From assembly GCF_001713475.1 (NCBI RefSeq), contig NZ_CP016499.1, forward strand, positions 3,130,501-3,194,500: a DNA stretch of 64,000 nucleotides. The letters run 5' to 3'. The notes beneath the pieces were generated by a model. The model made no database searches. It had not been told where the DNA came from and saw only the letters and a list, made by a program, of their open reading frames with translations. Below, in pieces: positions 44,570-53,588 of this stretch (position 1 is the stretch's first letter; each line of letters opens with the position of its first letter). The position numbers were made by a program, and so were the translations under genes. Origin of the DNA: Agrobacterium sp. RAC06 (GTDB lineage: Bacteria; Pseudomonadota; Alphaproteobacteria; Rhizobiales; Rhizobiaceae).

Positions 44570-45808
44570 ATGACTGTCACCGTGACGCTTCCAGAGCGTA
44601 GCCAGACTGCGGCCCCGCTTCGCCCGGCCGCTTCCCTTGAGAAACCGAGCCTCATCGGCCTCGATCGTGAAGCCTTGGGCGCTGCTCTGCGGGACAAGGG
44701 TGTGCCCGAGAAGCAGATCAAGATGCGCGTGGCGCAGATCTGGAACTGGCTCTACGTTCGCGGCATCTCCGACTGCGATCACATGGCGAATGTCTCCAAG
44801 GACATGCGTGAAATGCTGAAGACGCATTTCACGATCGCGCGCCCGGAAATTGTCGAGGAGCAGGTGTCCAACGACGGCACGCGCAAGTGGCTGCTGCGCT
44901 TTCCTCCGCGCGGTGCCGGCCGTCCGGTCGAGGTGGAAAGCGTCTATATCCCGGAAGAAGGACGCGGTACGCTCTGTATCTCGAGCCAGGTCGGCTGCAC
45001 GCTGACCTGTTCCTTCTGTCACACCGGCACCCAGAAGCTGGTGCGCAACCTGACGGCCGAGGAAATCCTCTCGCAGCTTCTGCTTGCCCGTGACCGTCTC
45101 GGCGATTTCCCGGACCGTGAAATTCCCGTCGGCACGATGATGCCGTCGAGCGATCGCAAGATCACCAACATCGTCATGATGGGCATGGGCGAGCCGCTTT
45201 ACAATTTCGAAGAGGTGAAGAAGGCGCTGCTGATCGCGACTGATGGCGACGGCCTGTCGCTGTCCAAGCGTCGCGTCACGCTGTCGACTTCCGGCGTCGT
45301 ACCGGAGATCTACCGGACCGGCGAAGAGATCGGCGTGATGCTGGCGATCTCGCTGCATGCCGTGCGCGATGAGCTCCGCGACATGCTGGTGCCGATCAAC
45401 AAGAAGTATCCGCTGAAGGAGCTGATCGAAGCCTGTCGCAACTATCCGGGCTTGTCGAATGCCCGCCGCATCACCTTCGAATATGTGATGCTGAAGGACG
45501 TCAACGACAGCCTCGAGGATGCCAAGGGGCTGATCCAGTTGCTCAAGGGCGTGCCGGCGAAGATCAATCTCATCCCGTTCAATCCCTGGCCCGGCACCAA
45601 TTACCAGTGCTCGGACTGGGCGCAGATCGAGAAATTCGCGGACTTCATCAATCAGGCCGGTTTTGCCTCGCCGATCCGCACACCGCGTGGCCGCGATATT
45701 CTTGCTGCCTGTGGTCAGCTGAAATCGGAATCGGAGCGCATGCGCAAGACCGAGCGTCTGGCGTTTGAAGCGATGATGATCGCCAATCACGGCGAAGACG
45801 ACGATTGA
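44570..45808 (+). CDS. rlmN: 23S rRNA (adenine-2503-C2)-methyltransferase / tRNA methyltransferase
   Basis: This radical-SAM enzyme methylates A2503 of 23S rRNA and A37 of some tRNAs at C2. It has 412 residues. The cluster motif CTLTCSFC holds Cys143, Cys147 and Cys150, and the C-terminal catalytic cysteine is in the DILAACGQL stretch near residue 383. ATG 44570 follows AGAGG at good spacing; the 44468 ATG upstream lacks a site. A clear terminator (45816-45836) follows its stop. Confidence 0.96.
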   Translation: MTVTVTLPERSQTAAPLRPAASLEKPSLIGLDREALGAALRDKGVPEKQIKMRVAQIWNWLYVRGISDCDHMANVSKDMREMLKTHFTIARPEIVEEQVSNDGTRKWLLRFPPRGAGRPVEVESVYIPEEGRGTLCISSQVGCTLTCSFCHTGTQKLVRNLTAEEILSQLLLARDRLGDFPDREIPVGTMMPSSDRKITNIVMMGMGEPLYNFEEVKKALLIATDGDGLSLSKRRVTLSTSGVVPEIYRTGEEIGVMLAISLHAVRDELRDMLVPINKKYPLKELIEACRNYPGLSNARRITFEYVMLKDVNDSLEDAKGLIQLLKGVPAKINLIPFNPWPGTNYQCSDWAQIEKFADFINQAGFASPIRTPRGRDILAACGQLKSESERMRKTERLAFEAMMIANHGEDDD

Positions 45809-45815
45809 GGGTGAG

Positions 45816-45836
45816 GCGGGACGGTTGTCCCGCTTT
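45816..45836. terminator. Terminator between rlmN and LysE-family gene
   Basis: The stem GCGGGAC / GTCCCGC with a 4-base GGTT loop is followed by TTT. It sits in the 33-base convergent gap and can serve rlmN. Confidence 0.82.
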
Positions 45837-45841
45837 CGATC

Positions 45842-46483
45842 CTACTTGGCCTGCGTCATGAAGATCTTCACCGCGAAGATCGAGAAGACGCCGGCGAAGG
45901 TATAGTCGATGCCACGCAGCACCTTGCGGTTCGTCTGCAGCCAGCTCGACATGAAATCCGCTCCATAGACGATGCCGACGCCGATCGGCAGCGACAGGAT
46001 GATAGACCACATGCCGAGGAAGATCAGCTTGCCCGTCACGTTTGGGTCGGTGGCGGTGACGAATTGCGGCAGGAAGGTCATGAAGAAGATGATGACCTTG
46101 GGGTTCAGGAGATTGACCCAGAGCCCGTTCAGGAAGGCGCCCTTCTTCGAGACGACCGCATCACCATCCGCCTTGATGACGAAGTTCGAGCCGTGCCTGA
46201 CAGCCTGCAGAGCGAGCCAGAGCAGATAGGCAGCTCCCCCGGTCTTCAGGAGCATAAATGCCGTCGGCGAGGCGACAATGAGGGCCGAAATGCCGAAGGC
46301 GACCAGCATGGTGTGGATCGAGATCCCGAAGCTGGTTCCGGCGAGCGTCATCAGGCCAATCGTCCGACCGTCGCGTAGGGAGCGGCTGATCCACAGCGTC
46401 ATGTCGGGACCGGGCGTGATCGCTAGCAGCAGAAGTGCAAGACTGAAGGCAAGAAAGACGGGAAGGCTCGGGATAAAATCCAT
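45842..46483 (-). CDS. LysE-family exporter (second copy type in window)
   Basis: This 213-residue inner-membrane protein has about six membrane segments. It shows the RhtB/LysE hallmark LLLAITPGPDMTLWISRSL (about 20-38) and NGLWVNLLNPKVIIFFMTFL (about 117-136). It is only distantly like the other LysE-type protein at 21274-21906. The substrate is unknown, probably an amino acid or homoserine derivative. ATG 46483 gives the family-like N-terminus MDFIPSLP. Confidence 0.88.
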   Translation of the reverse strand: MDFIPSLPVFLAFSLALLLLAITPGPDMTLWISRSLRDGRTIGLMTLAGTSFGISIHTMLVAFGISALIVASPTAFMLLKTGGAAYLLWLALQAVRHGSNFVIKADGDAVVSKKGAFLNGLWVNLLNPKVIIFFMTFLPQFVTATDPNVTGKLIFLGMWSIILSLPIGVGIVYGADFMSSWLQTNRKVLRGIDYTFAGVFSIFAVKIFMTQAK

Positions 46484-46500
46484 TGATGTCACCGCATGTC

Positions 46501-46527
46501 GAAGCACCCGCGACCTGCGGGTGCTTC
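46501..46527 (-). terminator. Stem-loop downstream of SDR gene
   Basis: An 11-bp stem GAAGCACCCGC / GCGGGTGCTTC with a 5-base loop lies 31 bases beyond the SDR stop (leftward) and just upstream of the LysE gene. No strong T run follows. Confidence 0.6.
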
Positions 46528-46557
46528 ATCCTTAGCGGCCTTCATCTACCTTGCCAA

Positions 46558-47421
46558 TCAGCCTTTCGGGACGGAGAGATAGGTCTTGAAGGCGTCAGCA
46601 TAATCGGGATGCCAACGCGACAGCGGCGGCCGGTTCTCGATGATGTCACCGGCAGCCCAGGCGATGCGCTTCTCGTCCAGCGCGCGGTTCACATCGTTAT
46701 CCGGGCAGAGAATATAGAAGTCGCCACTGACAAGGCTTTCCAGCATGAACTCGACAGTCTCTTCCGGCGTCCATGCGCCGGACGGCTTCTCGGTGCGGCC
46801 GTTCGCCGTCAGGCCCGTGAAGACGAAGCCGGGGATCAGCAGGTGGGCGGTAACATTGCAGTCCGGCGTGTTGCGCAGCTCGTGCTGAAGCGCTTCGGTG
46901 AAAGCTTTCACGCCGGCCTTCGAGATATTGTAGGCCGGGTCGCCCGGGGGCGTCGTGATGCCCTGCTTGGAGCCTGTGTTGATGATGAGGGCCGCATCCT
47001 TGTGGGCGACCATGCCCGGGCCGAAGGTGCGGGTGCCATTGATGACGGCCATCAGGTTGACGCCGAGCACATTGTCCCAGTTGGCTTGCGGACCGAACAG
47101 CGCACTGCCCGGCTGGATACCCGCATTGTTCATCAGCACATGCACGCGTCCGAAACGCTGGATGACGGCGCGCTCCAGCGCTTCGAGTTCGTCCAGTTTC
47201 GACACATCTGTGCCTATTGCAACGACATCCGTGTCACCACTAGCGGAAAGTGCTGCAACCTCCAGGGCTGCCGCGGCCAGCTGGTCGCCTTCGAGGTCAA
47301 CCAGAACGACGCAGAGACCCATGCCAGCAAATGCCTTGGCGGTGGCGAGGCCGATGCCCGAGGCGGCGCCGGTGATGACGGCGACATGACCTTTTTCGAG
47401 CGCGGGATGCTGGGTCGTCAT
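46558..47421 (-). CDS. Short-chain dehydrogenase/reductase
   Basis: This 287-residue NAD(P)-dependent oxidoreductase has the Rossmann motif TGAASGIG (about 17-24), MNNAGIQPG (about 92-100), and the catalytic Ser and Tyr/Lys in NTGSKQGITTPPGDPAYNIS then KAG (about 146-168). The substrate is unknown. It is longer than the minimal SDR (about 250), with extra residues at the C-terminus (RPPLSRWHPDYADAFK). AAGGAG precedes ATG 47421; the upstream frame is not family-like. It is divergent from parD across about 100 bases. Confidence 0.9.
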   Translation of the reverse strand: MTTQHPALEKGHVAVITGAASGIGLATAKAFAGMGLCVVLVDLEGDQLAAAALEVAALSASGDTDVVAIGTDVSKLDELEALERAVIQRFGRVHVLMNNAGIQPGSALFGPQANWDNVLGVNLMAVINGTRTFGPGMVAHKDAALIINTGSKQGITTPPGDPAYNISKAGVKAFTEALQHELRNTPDCNVTAHLLIPGFVFTGLTANGRTEKPSGAWTPEETVEFMLESLVSGDFYILCPDNDVNRALDEKRIAWAAGDIIENRPPLSRWHPDYADAFKTYLSVPKG

Positions 47422-47522
47422 GGCGAACTCCTTCAGAACCTGTAGTGTTGTGGCTGGTCGCGATATGGTACCCTGCCCTGACATCGTCAACGTGACAGCG
47501 CTCGATGGAGGCAATGCTGCCC

Positions 47523-47771
47523 ATGAACAAGTTTACGACCGTCACGGTCTCGGGGGAACTGGCGGAGTTCATCGAAGCCAAAATTTCTGCTGGAGATTAT
47601 GCCTCGGAAGCCGAGGTCATTGAGGCTGCCCTCGCATTGCTGCGCGATGAGGTGGATGGCCTGGCCGCTATCCAGGCTGCTATCGATGAGGGTGAGGCCT
47701 CTGGTCAGCCGCAGCCGTTTGACTTTGATGAGTTCATCGATCGCAAGCCTCGCCGCTCCGCCGCCGAATGA
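47523..47771 (+). CDS. ParD-type antitoxin of a type II toxin-antitoxin pair
   Basis: This 82-residue protein has an N-terminal ribbon-helix-helix DNA-binding region (FTTVTVSGELAEFIEAKISA, about 4-23, then GDYASEAEVIEAALALL) and a C-terminal toxin-binding tail (about 45-82, Asp/Glu-rich with FDFDEFID). It overlaps the ATG of the parE reading frame by four bases (ATGA), the usual operon arrangement. ATG 47523 gives the family-like start; in-frame ATG 47505 and 47514 are alternatives. Its partner toxin is interrupted. Confidence 0.85.
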   Translation: MNKFTTVTVSGELAEFIEAKISAGDYASEAEVIEAALALLRDEVDGLAAIQAAIDEGEASGQPQPFDFDEFIDRKPRRSAAE

Positions 47772-48058
47772 AGCCCCTGATTGTTTCGCCGCGGGCTGCT
47801 CACGACCTCGACGCGCTCTTCGACTACACCGAAGAGCGTTGGGGTTTGGATCAGGCGATTGCATACACGCTTGGGATCAGGCGCAACCTTCAAGAAATCT
47901 GCGAGGGACGACGCTATGGCCGGAAAATTCCCGGACTTAGGTAAGCCTATCTCAGCGTAGCGTATCAATCCCACTACCTCATCTATCGAGAGACGTCGCA
48001 TTCCATAGTGCTGATCCGGATCCTTCACCGGCGCATGAATACTGGTCGCCATCTCTGA
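47768..48058 (+). pseudogene. ParE/RelE-type toxin gene interrupted by an in-frame stop codon
   Basis: The frame from ATG 47768 reads 58 residues (MKPLIVSPRAAHDLDALFDY, ending KIPGLR) and then meets TAA at 47942-47944. The same frame then continues without a shift for 37 more residues to TGA 48056-48058 (SHYLIYRE and VLIRILHRRMNTGRHL). Both halves match the ParE toxin family, including the late LIYRE and ILHRRM-RHL motifs that complete the beta-sheet and catalytic face. The full length with the stop read through is 96 positions, the normal ParE size. The toxin is therefore probably inactive unless the stop is a sequencing error or is read through. Confidence 0.8.
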
Positions 48059-48164
48059 CCCAGTTGCCTCCCGCCCTTGCACACCAGCGGAATCTCGCTA
48101 AAAGTGCCGCCATTCTTGATCCAGGCGGGGTTTGAGCCTCGCTCCTTCCAGACGGAACATCGAC

Positions 48165-49388
48165 ATGGCACTCCCCAAAGACGTGAAGAAAGTCGTCCTC
48201 GCCTATTCCGGCGGTCTCGACACCTCGATCATCCTGAAATGGCTCCAGACCGAACTCGGTGCGGAAGTCGTGACCTTCACCGCCGACCTCGGTCAGGGCG
48301 AAGAGCTTGAGCCGGCCCGCAAGAAGGCCGAGATGCTCGGTATCAAGGAGATCTTCATCGAGGACGTGCGCGAAGAGTTCGTGCGTGATTTCGTCTTCCC
48401 GATGTTCCGCGCCAATGCCGTCTATGAAGGCGTCTACCTGCTCGGCACTTCGATCGCCCGTCCGCTGATCTCCAAGCACCTGATCGACATCGCCAAGAAG
48501 ACCGGCGCCGATGCCATCGCCCACGGCGCGACCGGCAAGGGCAATGACCAGGTTCGTTTCGAACTCTCGGCCTATGCGCTGAACCCCGACATCAAGATCA
48601 TCGCACCCTGGCGCGACTGGGCGTTCAAGAGCCGCACCGATCTGCTCGCCTTCGCCGAGCAGAACCAGATCCCGGTTGCCAAGGACAAGAAGGGCGAAGC
48701 GCCGTTCTCGGTTGACGCCAACCTCCTGCACTCCTCGTCCGAGGGCAAGGTTCTCGAAGATCCGTCGGTCGAAGCGCCTGAATACGTGCATATGCGCACC
48801 ATTTCCCCGGAAGCGGCTCCCGACAAGGCCACGATCATCAAGGTCGGCTTCGAAAAGGGTGATGCCGTCTCGATCAATGGCGTCCGTATGAGCCCGGCCA
48901 CGCTCTTGGCTGAACTCAACACCTATGGCCGTGACAACGGTATCGGCCGTCTCGACCTCGTCGAGAACCGCTTCGTCGGTATGAAGTCGCGCGGCGTCTA
49001 CGAGACCCCCGGCGGCACGATCCTTCTTTCGGCACACCGTGCGATCGAATCGATCACGCTCGACCGTGGTGCAGCCCACCTCAAGGACGAGATCATGCCG
49101 CGTTACGCCGAGCTGATCTATTACGGCTTCTGGTTCTCGCCGGAGCGCGAAATGCTGCAGGCTCTCATCGACAAGAGCCAGGAGCATGTCGAAGGCGAAG
49201 TGACGCTGAAGCTCTACAAGGGCAATGTCATGGTCATCGGCCGTGAATCGGCGAAGTCGCTCTATTCCGACCAGCTCGTTACCTTCGAAGACGACCAGGG
49301 CGCCTACGACCAGAAGGACGCCGCCGGCTTCATCAAGCTGAACGCGCTTCGGCTGCGCACGCTCGCCAAGCGCAATCTCGGCAAATAA
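48165..49388 (+). CDS. argG: Argininosuccinate synthase
   Basis: This 407-residue ATP pyrophosphatase joins citrulline and aspartate to argininosuccinate in arginine synthesis. The PP-motif AYSGGLDTS (13-21) is at the N-terminus, followed by the family stretches [15 protein letters not shown] (about 116-130) and GRNDLVEN-like [20 protein letters not shown] (about 263-282). ATG 48165 has GGAA upstream. A GC-rich terminator follows its stop. Confidence 0.97.
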   Translation: MALPKDVKKVVLAYSGGLDTSIILKWLQTELGAEVVTFTADLGQGEELEPARKKAEMLGIKEIFIEDVREEFVRDFVFPMFRANAVYEGVYLLGTSIARPLISKHLIDIAKKTGADAIAHGATGKGNDQVRFELSAYALNPDIKIIAPWRDWAFKSRTDLLAFAEQNQIPVAKDKKGEAPFSVDANLLHSSSEGKVLEDPSVEAPEYVHMRTISPEAAPDKATIIKVGFEKGDAVSINGVRMSPATLLAELNTYGRDNGIGRLDLVENRFVGMKSRGVYETPGGTILLSAHRAIESITLDRGAAHLKDEIMPRYAELIYYGFWFSPEREMLQALIDKSQEHVEGEVTLKLYKGNVMVIGRESAKSLYSDQLVTFEDDQGAYDQKDAAGFIKLNALRLRTLAKRNLGK

Positions 49389-49410
49389 GCCAGTTCAGGC
49401 ATTCAAGATC

Positions 49411-49443
49411 GCCCGTCTCCCCCTCGGGGGAGGCGGGCTTTTT
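49411..49443. terminator. Terminator after argG, shared with convergent MFS gene
   Basis: The stem GCCCGTCTCCCC / GGGGAGGCGGGC (one T-G pair) is followed by five T residues 49439-49443, abutting the stop codon of the leftward MFS gene. Confidence 0.88.
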
Positions 49444-50633
49444 CATGCCTTGCGTTCGAGGTGGCGGAGCCAGAAGAAGCCGGCGACAGCGCTCAGCTCC
49501 ATGAAGGGTATGATGATGCCGAAGGCGGTCAAGGGATCACCGATCGAGGCGGCTGCCACGCCGCCCGCAAAGCCCGCGCTCATCTGCAGGAAGCCTGTTA
49601 ATGCAGATGCCGATCCCGCAATATGCGGGAAGGGAGCCATGCTCGTCATCACGACATGGGGGCTCAGGAAGGCCAGACCGAAGGTGCAGATGGCCACCGG
49701 GGCCATGACGGAAAGGAAGAAGGGCGGCACGAATGCGACCGAAAGCGCCATGATGACAGCGCCCAGGCCGCAGAGGGCTATGCCGATCCGCGACGCCGTA
49801 AGCCCCGAAATCCTTCGGGAGACGAGTTTCAGGGTGAGCGATCCTGCGAGGTATGCGCCTGATTGCATCAGCATGCCCAAACCAAACGCGGTCGGTGTCA
49901 GGCCGACCTCGTTGATCAGGACGAAGGGCAACATGGTCGACTGCGCATAGAGCGCGCCGATAGTGCCACTCAGGACGAGCGATGCTGCGAGGAATCGGGC
50001 ATTGCGGGCGACCTCCAGGTAGTTGCGCAGCAACTGGGCGGGTCGAAGGCGTCCGAGATCCGGAACGATCGTTTCTTTCAGCAGCAGCACGGTAAAGCCT
50101 ACGGCCATGGCGCCGAACCCCACCATCAGCAGGAACACCGCATTCCAGCCGAAGGCCGCCAACGTCAAGCCGCCAAGGGTCGGCCCCATGGCCGGCCCAA
50201 CGGCGAGAAAGATACCGATGGTGTTGAGGATCCGGGCGGCATCCGCGCCGGTGTAGAGGTCTCGAACGATCGCGCGCCCGACGACAACGCCGACGGAAGC
50301 GCCGATGCCCTGAACGAGGCGCGCGGCGAGGATGAACTCGACGCTGGGGGCCAGCGTCGCGAGAAGTGATCCAACGAGATAGATTGCCAGAAAGATCAAC
50401 GTCGCCTTCTTGCGTCCGAGCGCATCAGCGAGGGGGCCTGCGACCAGCTGGGCAAGCGCGAATCCGGCAAAGAACATCGAGAGGCTGAGTTTGATTGCTG
50501 CATCGGTCGTGCCGAAGGCGCGTACCAGCTCTGGCATGGCCGGTGTGTAGATGGCCATGGAGATTGGGCCGAGCGTGGTCAGGAAAGCACCGAGGAAGGT
50601 GGTGCGACGCTCGCTCATGCGCATCGGTGTCAT
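49443..50633 (-). CDS. Bcr/CflA-type MFS multidrug efflux transporter
   Basis: This 396-residue inner-membrane transporter has twelve membrane segments. The motif A loop GPLADALGRKKATL (about 66-79) and RLVQGIGASVGVVVGRAIVR (about 104-123, motif B/C region) place it in the Bcr/CflA drug-resistance subgroup. The substrate is unknown. ATG 50633 gives a full N-terminus, but the next ATG (four codons in) is also possible. It is convergent with argG and follows the unknown gene at 50742-51170 after a terminator. Confidence 0.88.
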   Translation of the reverse strand: MTPMRMSERRTTFLGAFLTTLGPISMAIYTPAMPELVRAFGTTDAAIKLSLSMFFAGFALAQLVAGPLADALGRKKATLIFLAIYLVGSLLATLAPSVEFILAARLVQGIGASVGVVVGRAIVRDLYTGADAARILNTIGIFLAVGPAMGPTLGGLTLAAFGWNAVFLLMVGFGAMAVGFTVLLLKETIVPDLGRLRPAQLLRNYLEVARNARFLAASLVLSGTIGALYAQSTMLPFVLINEVGLTPTAFGLGMLMQSGAYLAGSLTLKLVSRRISGLTASRIGIALCGLGAVIMALSVAFVPPFFLSVMAPVAICTFGLAFLSPHVVMTSMAPFPHIAGSASALTGFLQMSAGFAGGVAAASIGDPLTAFGIIIPFMELSAVAGFFWLRHLERKA

Positions 50634-50654
50634 CAGAACTCGTCCGGAATCAAG

Positions 50655-50678
50655 AAGAAAGGCGCCACTGCGGCGCCT
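50655..50678 (-). terminator. Terminator-like hairpin downstream of unknown gene (leftward)
   Basis: The stem AGGCGCC / GGCGCCT with a 5-base loop, read leftward, is followed by a T/C-rich stretch (TTTCTTCTT). Confidence 0.75.
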
Positions 50679-50741
50679 CCTGCTGATGACTTAGTGCGAT
50701 TGTGGTCCGGGATCGAGTGCCAATTGTCGCTTCCTGCGCGA

Positions 50742-51170
50742 TCAGGTCGATTTCGAAAAGAAATCCAGAACCTTCGAATAGGAGCCCGCCATGTCCATGT
50801 CGCCGATCATCTCGGCAAGCGACTGCTGTGTCCGGTAGTATTCCGCATAGTCGAAATGGGAGTCGTCGGTCAGTGTGGACAGATCCATCATCCTGCCGTT
50901 GCGATCGACGATCTGCAAGGGCAGCTCCGTCGAGAGTTCGCGATAGGTGTCGGCGTCGATCTCTTCCCGCTGAAAGCTCTCCGACGCAATCTCGCGCAAG
51001 CGGCGGGGCGTCATGCTGGCGAAGACCGACAACGCCTCTTCGAAAACCTCGGTTTCTTTCGAGACCGCTACCTTCGGCGAAAGCTCAGGTAGGCCGACAT
51101 TGGATTGCGGGCTGCTTTCTTTGACGCGAAGGGAGGATGCGCCTACCGGTTGGATCGGAAAGATTTCCAT
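50742..51170 (-). CDS. Protein of unknown function
   Basis: I do not recognise this 142-residue protein. It is hydrophilic, with no signal or membrane segment. It shows a predicted helical middle (ETEVFEEALSVFASMTPRRL, about 40-59) and an acidic C-terminal half with DADTYRELSTELPLQIVDRN (about 73-92) and YAEYYRTQQSLAEMIGDMDM (about 108-127). It may be a small adaptor or regulator. The start ATG 51170 has a purine-rich upstream site. Its own terminator follows, so it is likely monocistronic. AT-richer DNA lies upstream. Confidence 0.7.
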   Translation of the reverse strand: MEIFPIQPVGASSLRVKESSPQSNVGLPELSPKVAVSKETEVFEEALSVFASMTPRRLREIASESFQREEIDADTYRELSTELPLQIVDRNGRMMDLSTLTDDSHFDYAEYYRTQQSLAEMIGDMDMAGSYSKVLDFFSKST

Positions 51171-51367
51171 GGCCGTGACCGTCCTTTCATAGGATATATC
51201 GATCTATGTTCTTATTCGAAACTACGTCAATCAGCGCCTGAACCCGTGGTGGAAAAATTCTGCCTTGTTCACCGATTTTTGCGTGCTCACCCATATGTTG
51301 CCGGGATAACATGGAGGAAAATCAGTGCTTCGCTCCTTTGCAGCGCGAAGCTTCAGGAGGTTTTCGC

Positions 51368-53431
51368 ATGGTCCAGTCGTCTGTTTTCAATCCCGCCGTC
51401 ACCGAGTGGCAGGGGCCGCATGGCCTGCCGCAGTTCGAGAAGGTTGGCGACGACGACTATGCGCCGGCCTTTGACGCGGCGCTGAAAGAGCATGACGCAG
51501 AAATCGATGCGATCGCGAACAATCCTGAACCGGTGACTTTCGCGAACACGATCGTTGCGCTGGAAATCGCGGGCGACGCGCTCTCCCGTGTGTCGGCCCT
51601 GTTCTGGAACCGTGCCGGTGCCCATACCAATCCCGACATCCAGGCTCTGGAGCGCGAGATCGCGCCGAAGATGTCGCGCCACTATTCGAAGATCGGCATG
51701 AACGCGGCGCTGTTCCGCCGCATCGATGACCTCTGGACACGCCAGGCGGATCTCGGACTGACGGTTGAGCAGACCCGCGTTCTGGAACGCCACTGGAAGG
51801 GCTTCGTGAAAGCGGGTGCCAAGTTGCCAAAGGCCGAGCAGGAGCGGCTGGCGGCGATCAACGAAAGGCTCGCGAGCCTCGGTGCCAGTTTCGGCCAGAA
51901 CGTCCTCGCCGACGAATCGTCGTGGACCCTGCCGCTTGTCGGCGAGGAGGATCTCGCTGGTATCCCCGCCTTCCTGCGCGATGCCATGGCGTCTGCGGCT
52001 GCCGCCCATGGCGGCGGACACAGCCATGTGGTGACACTGTCGCGGTCGATCATCGAGCCCTTCCTCACCTTCTCCGAACGTCGCGACCTGCGCGAGATCG
52101 CCTTCAAGGCCTGGACCTCGCGCGGCATCAATGGCGGGGCAACGGACAACCGGGAAATCGTCAAGGAAACCCTGGCTCTCAGGGCAGAGAAGGCGGCTCT
52201 GCTCGGCTACAAGGACTTTGCCTCCTACAAGCTCGACAACACGATGGCGAAGACACCGGAAGCGGTGAACGGTCTCCTGATGCAGGTCTGGGAAAAGGCA
52301 GTCTCTCAGGCGCGCGCCGAAGAGGCCGAGCTTGCCGCCTTGATTGCTGAAGAGGGAAAGAACCACGAGGTCGCGCCGTGGGACTGGCGCCACTTTGCCG
52401 AAAAGCTTCGGGCGAAGAAGTTCGATTTTTCCGAAACTGAACTGAAGCCCTATCTGCAGCTCGAAAAGATCATCGAGGCCTGCTTCGACGTCGCGGGCCG
52501 CATCTTCGGCATCCGTGCGGTGCCGCTTGCCAATGTCGTTGGCTATCATCCGGATGTGCGGGTCTTCGAGATCCGCGACCGGAACGACAAGCTGGTGGCG
52601 CTTTTCCTCGGTGACTATTTCGCCCGTTCATCGAAGCGCTCGGGTGCCTGGATGAGCAGTTTCCAGGCGCAGCACCGGCTGCCGCTGAAGAACGGCCGCC
52701 AGGGTGAGCTGCCGATCATCTACAATGTCTGCAATTTCGCCAAGCCCGAAGCCGGCAAACCGGCGCTGCTGTCACTCGACGATGCCCGCACACTCTTCCA
52801 CGAATTCGGCCACGCCGCGCATGGCATGCTGTCGGATGTCACCTATCCTTCTGTCTCGGGCACGGGCGTATCACGAGACTTCGTCGAACTGCCGTCGCAG
52901 CTCTACGAACACTGGCTGACGGTGCCGCAAATCCTGAAGACCTATGCGGTCCACTACCAGACCGGCGAACCGATGCCGCAGGCATTGCTCGACAAGGTGC
53001 TCGCCGCCCGAACCTTCAACGCGGGCTTCAACACCGTCGAATTCACCTCGTCGGCGCTGGTCGATATGGCCTTCCACACACGCGGGGCGGTCGAAGACCC
53101 GATTGCGGTGCAGGCCGAGGTGCTCGAAAAGATCGGCATGCCTGCTTCGATCGTCATGCGCCACGCCACGCCGCACTTCCAGCATGTGTTTTCCGGTGAC
53201 GGTTATTCTGCCGGCTACTATTCCTACATGTGGTCGGAAGTCCTCGATGCAGACGCCTTCTCGGCCTTCGAGGAGACCGGCAATCCCTTCGATCCGGAGA
53301 TGGCGTCGAAGCTCAAGACCCACATTTATGCCTCGGGTGGATCGGTCGATCCGGAGGATGCCTACAAGGCATTCCGCGGCAAGCTGCCAAGCCCGGAGGC
53401 GATGCTGAAGAAGAAAGGGCTTGCCGCTTAA
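51368..53431 (+). CDS. M3-family peptidase (oligopeptidase A / peptidyl-dipeptidase Dcp type)
   Basis: This 687-residue cytoplasmic zinc metallopeptidase has HEFGHAAH with the zinc ligands His478 and His482, catalytic Glu479 and the downstream Glu in the SRDFVELPSQ stretch. Length and helical N-terminal lid region match the M3 family. Whether it acts as oligopeptidase A or peptidyl-dipeptidase cannot be told by eye, so I give no symbol. AGGAGG precedes ATG 51368 with ideal spacing. Confidence 0.92.
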   Translation: MVQSSVFNPAVTEWQGPHGLPQFEKVGDDDYAPAFDAALKEHDAEIDAIANNPEPVTFANTIVALEIAGDALSRVSALFWNRAGAHTNPDIQALEREIAPKMSRHYSKIGMNAALFRRIDDLWTRQADLGLTVEQTRVLERHWKGFVKAGAKLPKAEQERLAAINERLASLGASFGQNVLADESSWTLPLVGEEDLAGIPAFLRDAMASAAAAHGGGHSHVVTLSRSIIEPFLTFSERRDLREIAFKAWTSRGINGGATDNREIVKETLALRAEKAALLGYKDFASYKLDNTMAKTPEAVNGLLMQVWEKAVSQARAEEAELAALIAEEGKNHEVAPWDWRHFAEKLRAKKFDFSETELKPYLQLEKIIEACFDVAGRIFGIRAVPLANVVGYHPDVRVFEIRDRNDKLVALFLGDYFARSSKRSGAWMSSFQAQHRLPLKNGRQGELPIIYNVCNFAKPEAGKPALLSLDDARTLFHEFGHAAHGMLSDVTYPSVSGTGVSRDFVELPSQLYEHWLTVPQILKTYAVHYQTGEPMPQALLDKVLAARTFNAGFNTVEFTSSALVDMAFHTRGAVEDPIAVQAEVLEKIGMPASIVMRHATPHFQHVFSGDGYSAGYYSYMWSEVLDADAFSAFEETGNPFDPEMASKLKTHIYASGGSVDPEDAYKAFRGKLPSPEAMLKKKGLAA

Positions 53432-53588
53432 GGCTTGCAGTGCACCCGAAATTTGCCGTCGGCGGTAACCATCGCCGGCGCATCGGGCGTTTCCCCCTTT
53501 CGCAAATGCAAAAAACAAGGTATGAGCGCGCCAAAGTAAATCGGCGCCACTCTCCCGTATTGCGCCCCAGCTATCAGAGATCACAAAC

